A stretch of 64,000 nt of DNA from Tubiluchus corallicola (GCA_030141605.1 JAQGDQ010000783.1:31991-95990), one strand, 5' to 3'. Numbered from the stretch's first letter, positions 1-11,900 are shown. The notes: generated by a model not told the origin, from the sequence alone. Numbers and translations: made by a program.

Positions 1-218
1 TTGGCGGCCATCTCAGATTTTGACCAAAATAGAGTGTCCTTAATGAGCATAGTCTGAGGAACTTTTGTGTTTCAATAAAGTTTCATGCCTCTTTCATTTT
101 TGCGCAATTCATCTCTTAATAGCTGGGACTATCCTGAAGTTAGCACATTTTAATTTGCATAACTTAGAGTGTGAAAATGTCTTTGTTGGGATAATCGTCC
201 CAGTAGGCTTTGACTGGA

Positions 219-1250
219 TTAGTGAGAAACGTAGTAAATGAGATTGACCACTTTTTTTACTAAGGGGTATGTGCACATTCCTAAACCTTTAAAACTTTTG
301 ATAAAATGAATTCCTATATCTCTGTGATTGCATACAAACGTAACATTATTTGGCAAATTTGGGTAGAGCGTGTACAGTTCATGTTTTCCTGTATAGTGAA
401 GAAAATAAGCTTCGTTCATTTTGATTTTAGGATGAAAATGTTCCATCCAGCCATTTATTACCAAATCTTTGTCACCAGGTACTAAAGGTAGAAATGTTTT
501 ATTTTGCTTCACTGTATGATACCATTGTCTAAACTCTGCCCAAATCCAAGGCATTGGTGCACAACCCCACGTGCTGAAAAGTCGATAGAGAAAAACAATG
601 TCTGTAAAAGTAGGACAAACAACATCCCTATCCACTCCAGGCTTGACAACAAGCCGACCTCGGTACAAAGTTATGCTGGCCAAATCCGCCAGATCCTTGT
701 ACATATAAATTGCAGCCTTCAACCATTTATAATAGTGTATAGAGACTTCACAATCATCTTCTAAGATAAGACCAAATTCTTTGCCCCTTCTGTCTAAATC
801 TGGCGTCCATGTATCATACCATTGTGTATAAGCACCAGCATGCTCACTTCTTACATGGACTGTCTTTCTTCCATGTGTCCATTTTGCTTGCTGTGCCACC
901 TGCACAGTCTTTTCATCAGCAAAACCATCAACAGGACAGTCAATCCAGATTTCAAGAAGAACTGTAACATTCATGTAATCAGCAGATTCAAGGGACAAAA
1001 GCAATCTTCTGAGCGAATAGTTTCAATTAAAAGCTATAACTGTTATTGTTAAACGAAAGTCAAATTTTATTAATGAAAAGGGATTCACTTCTACGTTTGC
1101 TGGTAAATTAGTAACTCCGTCGTTGTCATAAAATAAATTCGCAAAACGAACAAAAAAGTAAGATGATTTCAATAACAGTAGAAGTATTACAGCACAACAG
1201 AGATAAAAGAGACACAAATGAGTCTTCATAGCGGTAACTGAAATACGCAT
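219..1250 (-). pseudogene. GT-A-fold glycosyltransferase-like gene with one in-frame TGA (left arm)
   Basis: A single open frame from the ATG at 1250 to the stop at 219 would give about 343 codons, broken only by TGA at 1023-1025 (codon 76). The N terminus is short and basic, then hydrophobic over about residues 9-32, as in a type II Golgi anchor. The start of the catalytic domain reads LTITVIAFN, stop, then NYSLRRLLLSLES, which resembles the nucleotide-binding entry of GT-A transferases. The putative metal-binding acidic motif LILEDDCEVS lies near residues 163-172, followed by STWGCAPMPWIW. The closest type I can suggest is GT13/GT2-like; donor and acceptor are unknown. The stop falls where such families often have Arg, so CGA to TGA decay is a simple explanation. 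The frame after the stop is open for about 267 codons, so loss is recent or the stop is tolerated. It is divergent from the gene at 1781. Confidence 0.65.
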
Positions 1251-1780
1251 ATTTGTCTTTCTAATGACCTCGGAATATCGCGCACTTCAAACTTTCTTCT
1301 ATCCGTCCTGCCGCTTAAAAACATTATTTTCACATAAATAGTCTTATAAAATGATCAGCATTAATGAATCGTTTTCTTAATAAGTAAAAAACTAGCAAGT
1401 CCAACCACTATAGAAAATAAATCACGCACAAACACATCACAGTGAAATTACTTTCAATAGATCTGTCCATTTTAAGCTGGTACTTTTGTGTATATTGTTG
1501 TTTTATACTTCAATTTCTGTTCGCATATTCCAGTTCCTGTTTCTGCGTATTAAATATGTTATTGTTTTATCCACTTTTCATCTGCAAATAAACAAATCTA
1601 CAAAAACGCTCAATTTTGCAATATTTTTGAAAAAAAAACCAACGTAAGCTAGCGAGCTTTGGCAGTTGTTGTAAGTTGCGAAAGATAATTTTTGAAAAAG
1701 TGTGCGAACGTTACATATAGATTTGTCATCGCATAGCCGTATGTGGCTTAGGGTTTCTCGGTTTTACATACGGTTCTGAA
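1251..1780. promoter_or_regulatory. Divergent intergenic region between two glycosyltransferase genes (left arm)
   Basis: The 530 bp between the two head-to-head start codons must contain both upstream regions, unless 5' noncoding exons lie elsewhere. I see AT-rich sequence and a short poly-A run near 1630, but no defensible TATA box. The right-arm copy is 26168-26697. Confidence 0.4.
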
Positions 1781-2770
1781 ATGAGGGGACACAGACGTTT
1801 ATCTAAGTTACTCTTAGGAGTTTTTGTGGTCGCCATTATTTTTTTGTTTGATGAAACAATTATGTTAAGTACGAGTAGGTTAATGCACAGAAAAGGACCG
1901 CTGCCTCCCAAGCAAATGGAAAGCCTCAAAGCGGCAACGAAACCGGTAAAGTTAATCGATTTGTGCAAAAATATCACTGCTAATGGCAAAATACCTTATA
2001 TTGCCATTGCTAACCAATGATACGTAAATATAACATTGAGCTGGTTGTGTAACATCAGAATGATGGGAATATTAGATCAGATTATTATAGTTGCTACAGA
2101 TGAGGATACACGTGTGATTCTGCTGGGTCTTTGGCCGAATTTGAACGTGTACAAACACACAACTCAAAAACCACTAAAAATGAAATACGAATTTGACAGT
2201 ACTGGGTACAGATATATAATTCTAGAGCGAATACATTTGCTTCACGAACTTCTGTTGGAAGGAATTGCTTTTCACATCTTTGAAACAGATGCTGTGTGGT
2301 TGAAAAACCCTATACCTCTGCTTGAAGAACACAGTGGAGTGGATTCGATAGGATCTCTTGTTGGCGAAAGACTTGACAATTATAACATTTCTGTCAATTT
2401 CATGTTCGTCAACAATACCATTAGTGCCCGCCATATTTGGGGTGAGATGGTACAAAGAGTGGAAAATGATTTTCGACATAAATACGAGCAGGGAGTTTTA
2501 GATAATTTATGCAAAATAGGCTATGCAAAAGCAAAGTGCGATTTTTACCCCTACAATCAAGTAGCAGATGGTCTTGTTTATTTTACTCAGGGTGCTAAAG
2601 ACTTTGCTCCTGATCCTGCTGTGATTAATATCAACTGGATTATTGGGATTGACATGAAGGTGACTATAGCTAGAAAACATAGTCACTGGTTCTTGGACAG
2701 TAACAATAAGACATGTTTAGAGATTGATTTGAACAGATATCACAGGAAAACTAGTTTTAAAGCGCAATAG
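1781..2770 (+). pseudogene. Nucleotide-diphospho-sugar transferase-like gene with one in-frame TGA (left arm)
   Basis: The frame from ATG 1781 to the stop at 2768-2770 spans 329 codons, with a single TGA at 2018-2020 (codon 80). Residues about 7-27 (KLLLGVFVVAIIFLF) form a type II signal anchor. After the stop the frame continues as WLCNIRMMGI and IIIVATDED, then HIFETDAVWLKNP near residues 165-175. That is the DxD-like metal and nucleotide-sugar site typical of the Nucleotid_trans family (PF03407, GT77-related). A single exon covers the whole domain. Several N-glycosylation sequons (NIS, NNT) fit a lumenal enzyme. Donor and acceptor cannot be read. It may be a young pseudogene or a readthrough/edited gene. 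The family call is firmer than functionality. Confidence 0.7.
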
Positions 2771-2849
2771 TTTTGATGAAGCAGATCAAATATTTTGTGT
2801 TATTTGAGTAACACAAGCACACACTTTTAGCCCTGCTGTTCACATCATA

Positions 2850-4361
2850 GCAGCTAAAGCATTTACTGACATGACCTTTGAGACTGCAGTGTCATGCAAC
2901 CCGGTGACGTCTTTTCCATCCAAGATGGCTCAAAAATATGGCTGACCAGACACACACTCATCGGTTCCTGCTCCAGCAGTGACTAAAGTTGACATATCTG
3001 AAGTGGATGGGACCAAAAGTTGTTTGTGTGACGGTTTGTCTCTCACACTAGGTGCTAATCTAGGCCTTTCAGCTGGAGGGGCCTTCTTTCTTGGGTAAGA
3101 GGAAGCATAATGGCACTGCTGGGCATAATGGTAACATTGCATTTTGGCTGGTGCTGTTCCTCCTTCGGGTGTTGCAGGTGTTACATCAGGTTTACGGTTT
3201 GCTGATGATGAAGAGAATTTAATAGAGGTTGTTGCTCTGGGATTCTGAGATGAAATATAAGCTTCAGCTTTTTGGGCGGCTTCGTCAAGTTTTTAGATGC
3301 AAATTTTCTTCAGCCACAAAGCGATTATTGCAGGGATTATTGTCATGAAAGGCTATTAAATCAAGGGCCCGATCTTTACTAGTGACCGACATAGCATCTG
3401 CCCAGTCCCGTAGGCTCTGCCTGAGGCGTTCCACTGTCTGCGTACACGTCTCATCTTTGCGTTTAGAAAGGTCCCTAAACGCTGTGGTAACTCTCAGGAG
3501 TCACCATATAAGCTGCAATAATGGCTTCCTTGACTTTGGTATAAGAACGAATATCATCCCCTTCAATAAGTTGGAAGGCATAACTAGACTTACCCGAGAG
3601 ATGAGGGGCAAGAGAACAACACCACTGTGACCTTGGTATATCATTCACCTGGCAACAACGCTCATAATAAGCCAAGTATTCCAGGATCGACTCAAATTTA
3701 CCTTCATAAAAGGTCGCACTTTGAGTTTAATATGCTGTATGGATTCAGTAGATGTAGAGTGTGCATTTGTGTTTGATGCATTTAATGAAAGACGTGCTCT
3801 TTGTAACACTCTGTCATGTCTTTTGCTTTCTTGCATTCTTTCCCTCTCTTTCTCTCGTTCCTGTTGAGGTTCCCTTTTCCCTAATTCACGCATCTGCCAT
3901 TCTCTGTCTCTCGCTAACTCTCTTTCTCTCGCACTGGGCTCCTCCAGTCGTAAAATTAATTTAACTTTATCATCTAGGGGCAACCCAGTTAAATCATACA
4001 TGCCTGTCTTATTACTACTAGTTATTTGTGTGCTAGGATCGCTAAGCTGTTTTGCTGGTGTTTGGTGCAAGGTAAGACGTGGCGGACTCAAGTCGGGAGA
4101 GGGCAGTGCTAACTTCGTAGCTTGTGCTTTCTCGACTGTCTGTTGTACTGCTGACAACAGTGTAGTGACGGGCGAAACCATTCCTTGTTGGGATTCCGAT
4201 GGTACAGGGCACCGGGCCTGAATTTCTAATATTGTGTCAATAAGAACTACCCGCCTATTAGACAAAGAGATCATACCCAATGATCTAGCTATTTCTCGAA
4301 GCTTGGACATTGGCAAATCGTCCAACATTTCTCTCGTATAGATATTGTCTTCGTCTTTCAT
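2850..4361 (-). mobile_element. Decayed LTR-retroelement gag-protease fragment (left arm)
   Basis: On the minus strand an ATG at 4361 opens a 238-codon frame. A SAP-like N-terminal motif (LPMSKLREIARSLGM) is followed by a Pro/Ser/Thr-rich linker and an Arg/Glu-rich charged stretch. A frameshift near 3710 leads into a capsid-like segment (LAYYERCCQVNDIPRSQW), then further frame breaks. A degraded CCHC zinc knuckle (CYHYAQQCHYASSY) lies near 3090-3130 and a protease-like LDGKDVTGLHDTAVS near 2900. This order fits a Ty3/gypsy-like gag. No reverse transcriptase, integrase or LTRs were seen, so it is a broken fragment. Confidence 0.65.
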
Positions 4362-4866
4362 GTTTATTAATGTAATATTATAATACTGTGAGTGTGAATA
4401 AAGCAGTCAAATACGAAACATATTATTAAGTTTAATGACACAATAAAAATATCAAAATTCGTGAAATTTAGCTTTTTTTACTTTTATGAAAACAAATGCA
4501 AACTATATTATGGAATCTTATATTCCAGCACAAAATTACCAGGGAAATGTTAAAAAATACTAAAATCTAATTTACCCATTTTTCTGTCTACAAACGAGTA
4601 CTGCAATTGTAAAAACACTTGTATTTAATAATATGCGAGATACACATGCATAAATCTTATCTTACCTATCTCTAAATTTGTTTTTTTAAACTTTTCTGAA
4701 TTAAAATACATTAAGAATCAACGAAATCCTTATAACGAATGCTGCTCTGTAACCAAAGCCGTAAAAAGTATAATATATTTTTCGTAACAGCATTTTAGAA
4801 GCTGCAAGGCGTATAATTTCTCATGTATGTTCGTCGTTGCTTTTGAAACAGTTGCGCATTTTCAAT
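4362..4866. other. AT-rich region upstream of sulfotransferase gene (left arm)
   Basis: About 500 bp between the gag fragment and the ATG at 4867. No coding signal was seen. It should hold the promoter of the sulfotransferase gene, but no motif stands out. Confidence 0.35.
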
Positions 4867-7675
4867 ATGGCAAGGAAAACGGCCGCCATTAAATTGCTTG
4901 TTTTTATACTTTCAAGTTATACTTGTGTAAAAGTACTCCATATATTTATTTACAACACGTCAACAACTGATTTTGTATTTCGCTACAAAAATTATTTGCA
5001 ACAACAGTTTGTCAACAGACGCGATGACTATGAAAGGTAAATTCAGTAACGCACGTTATTCAAAAATTAGTAAGTCGTATAATCTTAAAAAAATTACTGC
5101 AAAGTCGGTTTTGCGAAATTTGATTTTCCAACGTTGGAATAAAGATTCAAAAGAACTTACTCATAATTCTTCTTATATATTTTGGCCTACAGGACTATAA
5201 GGTGGTTGATTGATAAAGAAAAAAAGACCTTCGACATGAGAGGTACGTTAGTGGATTGTGATACGTGAGGTTAGCGGTATTTTTACATATTTAATACAAT
5301 TGCGAAAACGGAACTGTCCATTCATTGCTACATTATTGTGCTTTTTAATTCAAATGTAGACTCTAGACTGGTTCATAGCAAACGACATTGTCTTTCTGGA
5401 TTCCAAGGTCCAGTCAGAAAAGATCGAGACAGAAATGATAATAGCATTTTATACATTTTAAAACACTAACTGGGTTGCTGCCACAGAATCTGTTTGAATT
5501 TACGTTTTTCGAAAGTAGTTTAAAGGTTAACATATTCTATATGTACATTTGTTATAGATCTCTATCCCAGGGTGGAGCAGGTAAAGACTGATTTATTGAA
5601 GCACTAGATGAATCTTATAATACCTACTAGCCTCTCAACCCAAGCACCCGTATAGCATTGTCTTTGTTGGCAACTTTAATGCCAAATGTAAGGTCTGGGG
5701 CCAGGCAGAGTTAAATGAATATCCAATTGGCCGTAACTTAAATAATCTCATTGTACAAAATCAATTATTCCATTTAATTACCAATCACTCTCGAGTAAAT
5801 AGTACGTCAAAGTCTGTACTGGATTTGATAACCACAAACTCACTTTGATTATTTACTAACTATGATGTACTTTCACAAATATTTACATGCGATTATAATC
5901 CCATTTTTGGTAAAATTTGTGTCAAAATTCCAGTACGTCATGCTTTCAAAGGTATATGATTATAATTATGCAGATTGGCCAGCATTAAATCAGCAATCTC
6001 TGCTGGAAATTGGGAGGTTATGATTTCAAATGACTGACTATCAATATAGTTACTGATAAAATACAAACAAAAATAACTAAAATTACTAACTAAACTACAC
6101 AAACATCTATTTGCCAGCAAAATGTCGTATACAGTTAAACACACCAGCCAGATTAAAAGGCGCTATTTTCTACCATAGCTGTGTTGTTAGTTCTGTTATT
6201 GAGATTGCGCTTCAAGACCACTATGACTTTCGACTCGCTCCAAATAAAGAATCTAATCTAATCTAATCAGTGCTCTCACTTCAGCATGTTATCCAAATTT
6301 GTTCAACTCTAAGCTGTGACTTGCCCAGTTTACGCTTGCAAACTACACAAAATAAAAAGATTTGTGTAAGAAAAACCTGTGTCTTAAGTTGCATAATTAT
6401 ATACATTGACTTACGTATTTGGCCATTGTTTATTTTTATAATAAATTTAGTGGTGTGTGTCTTGTATTCAGTTTTAATTAAATAACTTCTGCCATGACAG
6501 CAAAGAAAGAACATATCGCACAGTTGCATGGCGCCAATTCCAGTATTGGGGAAAACACATGTAGTGCTATAAGCTTGAAAGCGGGGAATGAAAAGTTGAC
6601 CTTCTTAGCGTTTGACTTATTTACATTAGTACCTTGTTGCAGGATTTATAGAAGAGACAAATCTTCATCATCGACGTCATCCTCAGTCTCGTTATCAATT
6701 TGCAAACCAGTCCATGATTTCTTCTTTTTTAAAACTCCTAAATGTGCAAGCAGTGCTCTTCAAAACATATTCATGAGATACGGTAAATATAACAACCTGT
6801 CCTTTGCACTTCCTCGTAAGGGAAACCTCGTTGATGTAAATAAAGAATTTGGCAAAAGGATGCTTATCCCTCATCCAAGAAATGTCTACAATGTGTTCTG
6901 TCACCATACAATACTACATATAGACAAAGTTAAGATGCTAATGCCAAAAGTAAAGTTTTTATCAATTTTACGTCAGCCTACCTCATGGTTGGAGTCTGTT
7001 TACAGCTATGGTGGTTATGAGAAGTATATTGGTGTTAACATAACAACGTTTTTACAATGTCCATTGAATTACTCTGCACGTGGTACTCGTGCAAAGAACA
7101 TTTATAAATTAAGCAATGGTATGCTGCGATTGTTTGGATTACAGAGAACAGATTATAATAACACCACTGCAGCTCCGAAACTCATAAAAGAAATACAGAA
7201 TAAGTTTGCTTTAATAATGATAGCTGAGAGATTTGACGAGTTGCTAGTTCTTCTGAAAAACCTACTTTGTTGGGATTGGAAAGATGTTACAGTGTTTAAA
7301 ACAAACGTTCGAAAATCGTCAAAGAAGACAATACTCTCAAATTGGCAAAATCGCATAGTGGAGCAATGGAGTGAATGGGATACATTATTCTACAGAACAA
7401 TTTTAAGTGATTTTAATAAAAAGGTGAAAAACTATGGCAGTGATAAAATGTCAAAAGATTTAGAAATTTTAAGGCTTCATATTCGTTCAGCAGAAAATTC
7501 ATGTGTTCTAAGTAACTGCTCCTCTGAAGTTCTTGACCCGCGTTTCAAGTCTTCAACCTCAGCCATATGCACATACAAACTGCGAAGAGGAGCCCCTAAC
7601 TTCTGTATCGACATCTTGAAAACAGAGATGTTCTTCACTCAAGAACTCCAATTTCAGCAGTGGCAGAAATTATAG
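4867..7675 (+). CDS. Galactose-3-O-sulfotransferase-like gene, two exons (left arm)
   Basis: Join of exon 1 (4867-5036) and exon 2 (6643-7675), 400 residues. Exon 1 starts at ATG 4867 and encodes a type II anchor (IKLLVFILSSYTCVKVLHIFIY). It ends GAAAG at a GTAAAT donor in phase 2. Exon 2 begins after TTGTTGCAG, and the joined AGG codon keeps the frame. The domain shows the 5' PAPS-binding loop FFFFKTPKCASSALQ (about residues 83-97) and a 3'-phosphate motif LSILRQPTSWLES (about 160), both typical of Gal3ST (PF06990) enzymes, which move sulfate from PAPS to O-3 of galactose in the Golgi. Length is close to the family norm and the joined frame has no stop. An unspliced frame from 6494 exists, but its first 50 codons look like intron. 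The exact acceptor sugar is inferred from the family. Confidence 0.85.
5548..6268 (+). mobile_element. LINE endonuclease remnant with AATCT tail, inside sulfotransferase intron (left arm)
   Basis: Broken frames read as an APE-type endonuclease of a non-LTR retrotransposon: CYRS near 5556, IVFVGNFNAKCKVWGQAELN near 5660-5710 (the usual GDFNA motif), SVLDLITTNS near 5815-5845, and a CDYNPIFGK block near 5890. The right end, CAAATAAAGAATCTAATCTA, is a polyadenylation signal plus (AATCT)n tail, typical of a LINE 3' end. The reverse transcriptase is missing, so it is internally deleted. It lies entirely within the intron 5037-6642. Confidence 0.7.
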
Positions 7676-7794
7676 TATTGCAAAAGTCAGGCAAACAATG
7701 AGCTTGGAATTCAGAATTAAGATTCTGCTAAGCATAAAGGAGGGTAATTCAGATCCTACCGTAATTTCGTTCTTCGTTTAATTGGACAAGAATA

Positions 7795-7960
7795 TTTTAA
7801 GCAGACAGCACACTACGTACTTGTGGAAATGAGGAGCAAACACCTGAGCACATATTGTGCCTTGACAGGCGAGTGGAAAACTGGAAAATAGCTATCTTAG
7901 GAAAGGAAATGGTTTTTAAGGAGTGATGCTTCCGTGAACTGCATGATGATTATGTAACAA
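7795..7960 (+). mobile_element. Possible LINE C-terminal zinc-binding remnant (left arm)
   Basis: One frame reads ADSTLRTCGNEEQTPEHILC and then RRVENWK. This resembles the cysteine/histidine segment (CxxC...EHxLxxC) at the C terminus of many LINE polyproteins. A stop lies just upstream and no polymerase is attached in frame. It is a short and uncertain relic. Confidence 0.4.
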
Positions 7961-8289
7961 AATTCTGGTTAAAAAAAACTAATTTGATCAAAAATCAACG
8001 TTTTACTGATTTTGTTATTTCTGGATTCAAAAGTACATCAGAGGTGCACAAAGCACCTTGCAGTAAACCTTGAGAGTCTAAAAAGAGAGTCTAAAAGCTG
8101 TTGCTGAAGATTTTTACATCTTTCACAGTTTCTGAAGATTGTTGCGTCTATCACAGTTAATGTCATTGATTACATCAGAATAAGACTTGGTCTGAGCGTA
8201 GCGATTCAAAACTACATCAGCATTTGCCAACTCACTGGAGATCTCATAATGACAGTGACAGTAATCAGCAGATCTACATTTATACAACA

Positions 8290-9360
8290 GTAGGTTCACA
8301 AATCTCATTACATAAGAGATTAAACATTTTTTTAAGTGATTCAAATATAGATAACTTGGAGAGTGTTATGAATACACAGTTAAATAAAGTAACAGAATGG
8401 CTGAATGTAAATAAGCTCTCATTGAATATTAATAAATCTAACTTCATGCTCATAAAAAAGAAAAGGAGAACACCATCAAGAAATATAACCATAATTCTTA
8501 GTAATGTTATCGTTGAAAAAAAGTCACATGTTAAATATTTGGGAATATTTCCTGATGAGCACCTAGACTGGAAGTACCAAATAAGTATAACAAAGCATAA
8601 ATTGACCTTGGGAATCATCTGTAAATTACGCAAGTTTGTTAATAGAGAAACATTGATGAAAATCTATTACAGTTTAGTCTACCCACATCTAATATATGGA
8701 GTCATGTCTTGGGATGGTGTATATAAAAGTAATCTGGAAGCTTTACAAATTACCCAGAACAAAATTCTCAAACTAATATATCATGTAAGGTATGACCATC
8801 CCACAAATATAATATATTTATCTGTTAAAAGTCTTAAACTGAAAGAAATATATGACATGTATTGTCTTCATTTCATGTACCTACCATAATTCATTACTTC
8901 CACCAGCTTTTCAGTCATACTTTAGTCCAGTTTCAAATCAACATGATCATTAAACAAGATATTCAGTCGAAAACTATGTACTCCCCCTTCCAAAAACAAA
9001 TATAATGAAATAGTCATCAAAATATAATGCTATTAAAATATGGTCATCAATTCCGCGTGAAATGGAAACTCTTAATCTTTATCAATTTAAAAAAGCATCA
9101 AAGAATTACCTACTACAACAGTATAATTAACTCACAATTTTACTCATCCTGACCTTAAGTTACTAACAAAACTTATTTTGTTCTATTGTATGCTATAACT
9201 GATGAAAATGTAATGTTAATTGTCAATTATTTCACTTATCTGGAGGAGGACTCGAAAGCTAAATGCTCCTTCCTCCTCCTCACAGTAACTCGCATAGTTT
9301 ATTTTTTTTCTTCAATGTTACATAATTTATATGTATGTTTGAGTTGCTGTGAAATAAATT
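8290..9360 (+). mobile_element. LINE reverse transcriptase C-terminal remnant (left arm)
   Basis: The frame at 8224-8889 becomes retrotransposon-like from about 8330: LSDSNIDNLESVMNTQLNKV, WLNVNKLSLNINKSNFMLI, VKYLGIF, DEHLDWKYQI and YYSLVYPHLIYGV. These are the palm/thumb end of a Jockey/CR1-group non-LTR reverse transcriptase. A frameshifted tail continues to about 9130. The catalytic YxDD region is absent, so the copy is 5' truncated and inactive. The right arm has Leu where this arm has Pro at KYLGIF(P/L)DEH. Confidence 0.75.
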
Positions 9361-10152
9361 CATAATTCTCACAACGTAGTTAATTAATTGCTGGTGTTTT
9401 TTCGTTACTCAGAAAAACAGCGTTCATTGATTTATTTGCTCCCCTCTCTAATACAGTTTACAATCTTTCTTCCACTTCAAACACGGAGAAGTAAAACAAC
9501 TAGAGCGGAAGCACTAATGTGATTGGATCTTTCCCATTCTGTTTTCTCAGTTAATGGTTCATTTAGAAAATCACGGAAAGCATTTACTGTTGTCATGGCC
9601 CTTTTTGGTAAAAATTTAGAATTTACGACGTTGCAAGTACATTCTAAATCCATTCAGTACAATAGAACGAAAGCAACCCCAACAATGTCACTGTGGTTTG
9701 TATAAGAAAGATCTATTTAATGAGAATATTTGAGGGCAGTACAGAGAAAGTGAAAAGTCAGCTTCTTAACAGTTCTCTAAAATGAAAACTGCCCAGCTAA
9801 CTGAAAACTGAAAGCTTTTAAAGACATATGTAACAACAGCGACGACATGAACAAGCTTGATGGATCATGCACTTTGTTCTGTGTCCAAAAATACAACATT
9901 TCTGCAGCAGGACTAATGTATTGGAAAGTATAAATGAAATTATTTTGAACACTCTAGCTGACTTATTTTAACACTCAAAACTGTTCTATAGCATTCTATT
10001 CTATAGTATATCCAATACACTAATTGTCTTTGCCTATGATAGCAGAACAAAGCTTTAGTTAAACAATTGTACTGCTTTGTTGTTAAGTCAGTGTTTAAAA
10101 TTACATATTTTTATACAAATTTTTTTTATTGCAGATATAATTTGACTTGACG
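9361..10152. other. Region without recognisable gene (left arm)
   Basis: Short open frames only, for example 9523-9705 with no ATG start. No family recognised. The sequence TTTTTTTTATTGCAG at 10120-10134 is a good splice-acceptor candidate just upstream of the DUF1647-like start. Confidence 0.3.
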
Positions 10153-10544
10153 ATGGCCACGTCAGTTCGGGGACAGCAACGTATGTTTATCGGCACATTC
10201 GTCATGTTAATCGCATTCATCACTTCCTGTACACGAAATCTCCTAGACGCAGTATCATTACAAATCCCAAAGTGTTTACCAGACAACAGAGACGTCCCCA
10301 AGTATTTCCTACAGTGGAAAACTTCATAAAAACAGAGATAATTAATGATTCGTTTTTTGATGAAACAAGAAGTCAGCCTGTGATAGTTACTGCCTTTGAC
10401 ACATCACATTACACAGAAGGGGAGGGCCTAATAAGGCACCTCGATCAGCAGTTTGGTAGAGATAACTATCATCTTGTAGTTTACGACTTGGGCCTTCAAA
10501 ATAATCAAAAGAAATTGGTATTTGTATCCTGTTATTACAGATGA
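10153..10544 (+). pseudogene. DUF1647-like gene, first part only, frameshifted (left arm)
   Basis: ATG 10153 opens a short N terminus with a hydrophobic anchor (MFIGTFVMLIAFITSC). A frame change of one base between about 10220 and 10256 leads into a second frame with QPVIVTAFDTSHYTEGEGLI and YHLVVYDLGL. That is the hallmark N-terminal pattern of DUF1647 (PF07801), a glycosyltransferase-like invertebrate family of unknown activity. The similarity stops after NNQKKL at 10517, where TTG|GTATTT could be a splice donor. No downstream exon was found in the arm or spacer. It is either the first exon of a gene whose remainder was lost when the palindrome formed, or a pseudogene fragment. Confidence 0.55.
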
Positions 10545-11899
10545 CAAAAGTTTGAGAGCTAAATCAAATATGTTAGTGTAAATGGTTTACTGAATTAAAG
10601 TTACAACGTTATAAGCAGAGTATAAAGGATGACTAAAGGATGTCAGAATAATTGTTTTTCCTTAACAGTCTTCCAAGCAGAAACGCCCGAAATCGAACAC
10701 CTAATCAACTCGTCACATCACCTCAGCATGAAGACGCCCTAAAATACAGACAATCATGTAGTCTTCCACTTTGTGCTAACATGAAAACACGACTTTTTGC
10801 TGTGACATTAACCTCTTCTTAGCAGACAACGACACGTATAATCTTTAGCTCAAAAGTAATGAAGAACTGATAAAAACTAATACATGGATATGTACTAATA
10901 AGTTAACAGTAAACTGTAATAAAATATAAATGAAAACTCCAATATAACAGTAACAATGCAAGACTGTTTATTAGAACAAGTACATGCATAAACAGCAGAG
11001 AGTTTACATGTAACACTTTAATTGGTCATCTTACATAAAGGGTCGTCTTTCCTACAAAGTAAGCAAAGTTACAGGTGTATTTTGTAAATTGAGGCATTAC
11101 TTGAGCACATATAGGCAATGTGTACCCACATATTGACTATTGTATCTTGTATTCTGAAACCACTTATAGCAGTACGCTACATATTTATAAAAATAATGAC
11201 TTTTGCTGGGTTCCGAGATTATGCTATCCCTTCTTATTAATAAGCCTTTTACTAAGTGCTTTGTAATTATTAAAAATAAATGAATTTTATAAGATAGAAC
11301 TAGCGAAACTCATGTTCAGTTTTAAAAAGGGATTCTACCTAAGTCATCTGTAATTATTTCAGTAAGATTAGTGACGTTCACCAATATTCTACGAGAGCAG
11401 CAACCAAACAAAATAATTTCCATGAAAGATTTAACGCAACAAAAAGTCTACATATTATAAAACATAATGATGCAGTTCAATGGAATAATACTTTCGGACG
11501 ATACCAAGCAATCAACTAGTATATGTCGCTTGAGTTAATTATATAAATATCAATTCTTGGAAACTTACTACCTAGGTTAACTACATGTGTCACATGTACG
11601 AGAGCAACTGCTTGCAAGAGCAACTACTGTTACAGCAGCTTCAGTTAATTCCAATAATTTTTTTGTTTAACTTCTGTTGATCAATTTCAAGATTGCAAAG
11701 TCTTGAATATTTATATTTTGAAGTATGGTCTCGATTATTAATTTCCTCATAAAGTCATTCAGGTATTTTTTGTGCTTTAAATACCTGCCTAATTTTTTTA
11801 AGTCAGATCATCGAAAATCGCTTTGTAATTTTTAATGGCTCCATTATACATTTGCTTGCTTATGCGCGATTATAACACACAACTTGCAATTTTGTTTGC

Positions 11900-11900
<1 letters not shown>
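10545..11900. other. Region without recognisable gene (left arm)
   Basis: AT-rich, stop-dense in all frames. The only notable item is 10638-10714, a stretch of about 77 bp resembling 32554-32631 (see findings). Confidence 0.4.

Noticed and set aside
1023-1025. Selenocysteine at the TGA
   Set aside because: The position is not a Cys in comparable glycosyltransferases and no SECIS-like hairpin was recognised; Arg to stop is simpler.
6494-6642. N-terminal extension of the sulfotransferase exon 2 frame
   Set aside because: It ends in a good acceptor (TTGTTGCAG) that matches the phase of an upstream anchor exon. The extension has no anchor-like or conserved sequence.
8280-8633. 117-codon antisense frame over the LINE polymerase (and right-arm copy)
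   Set aside because: Shadow of the reverse transcriptase remnant; no independent motif.
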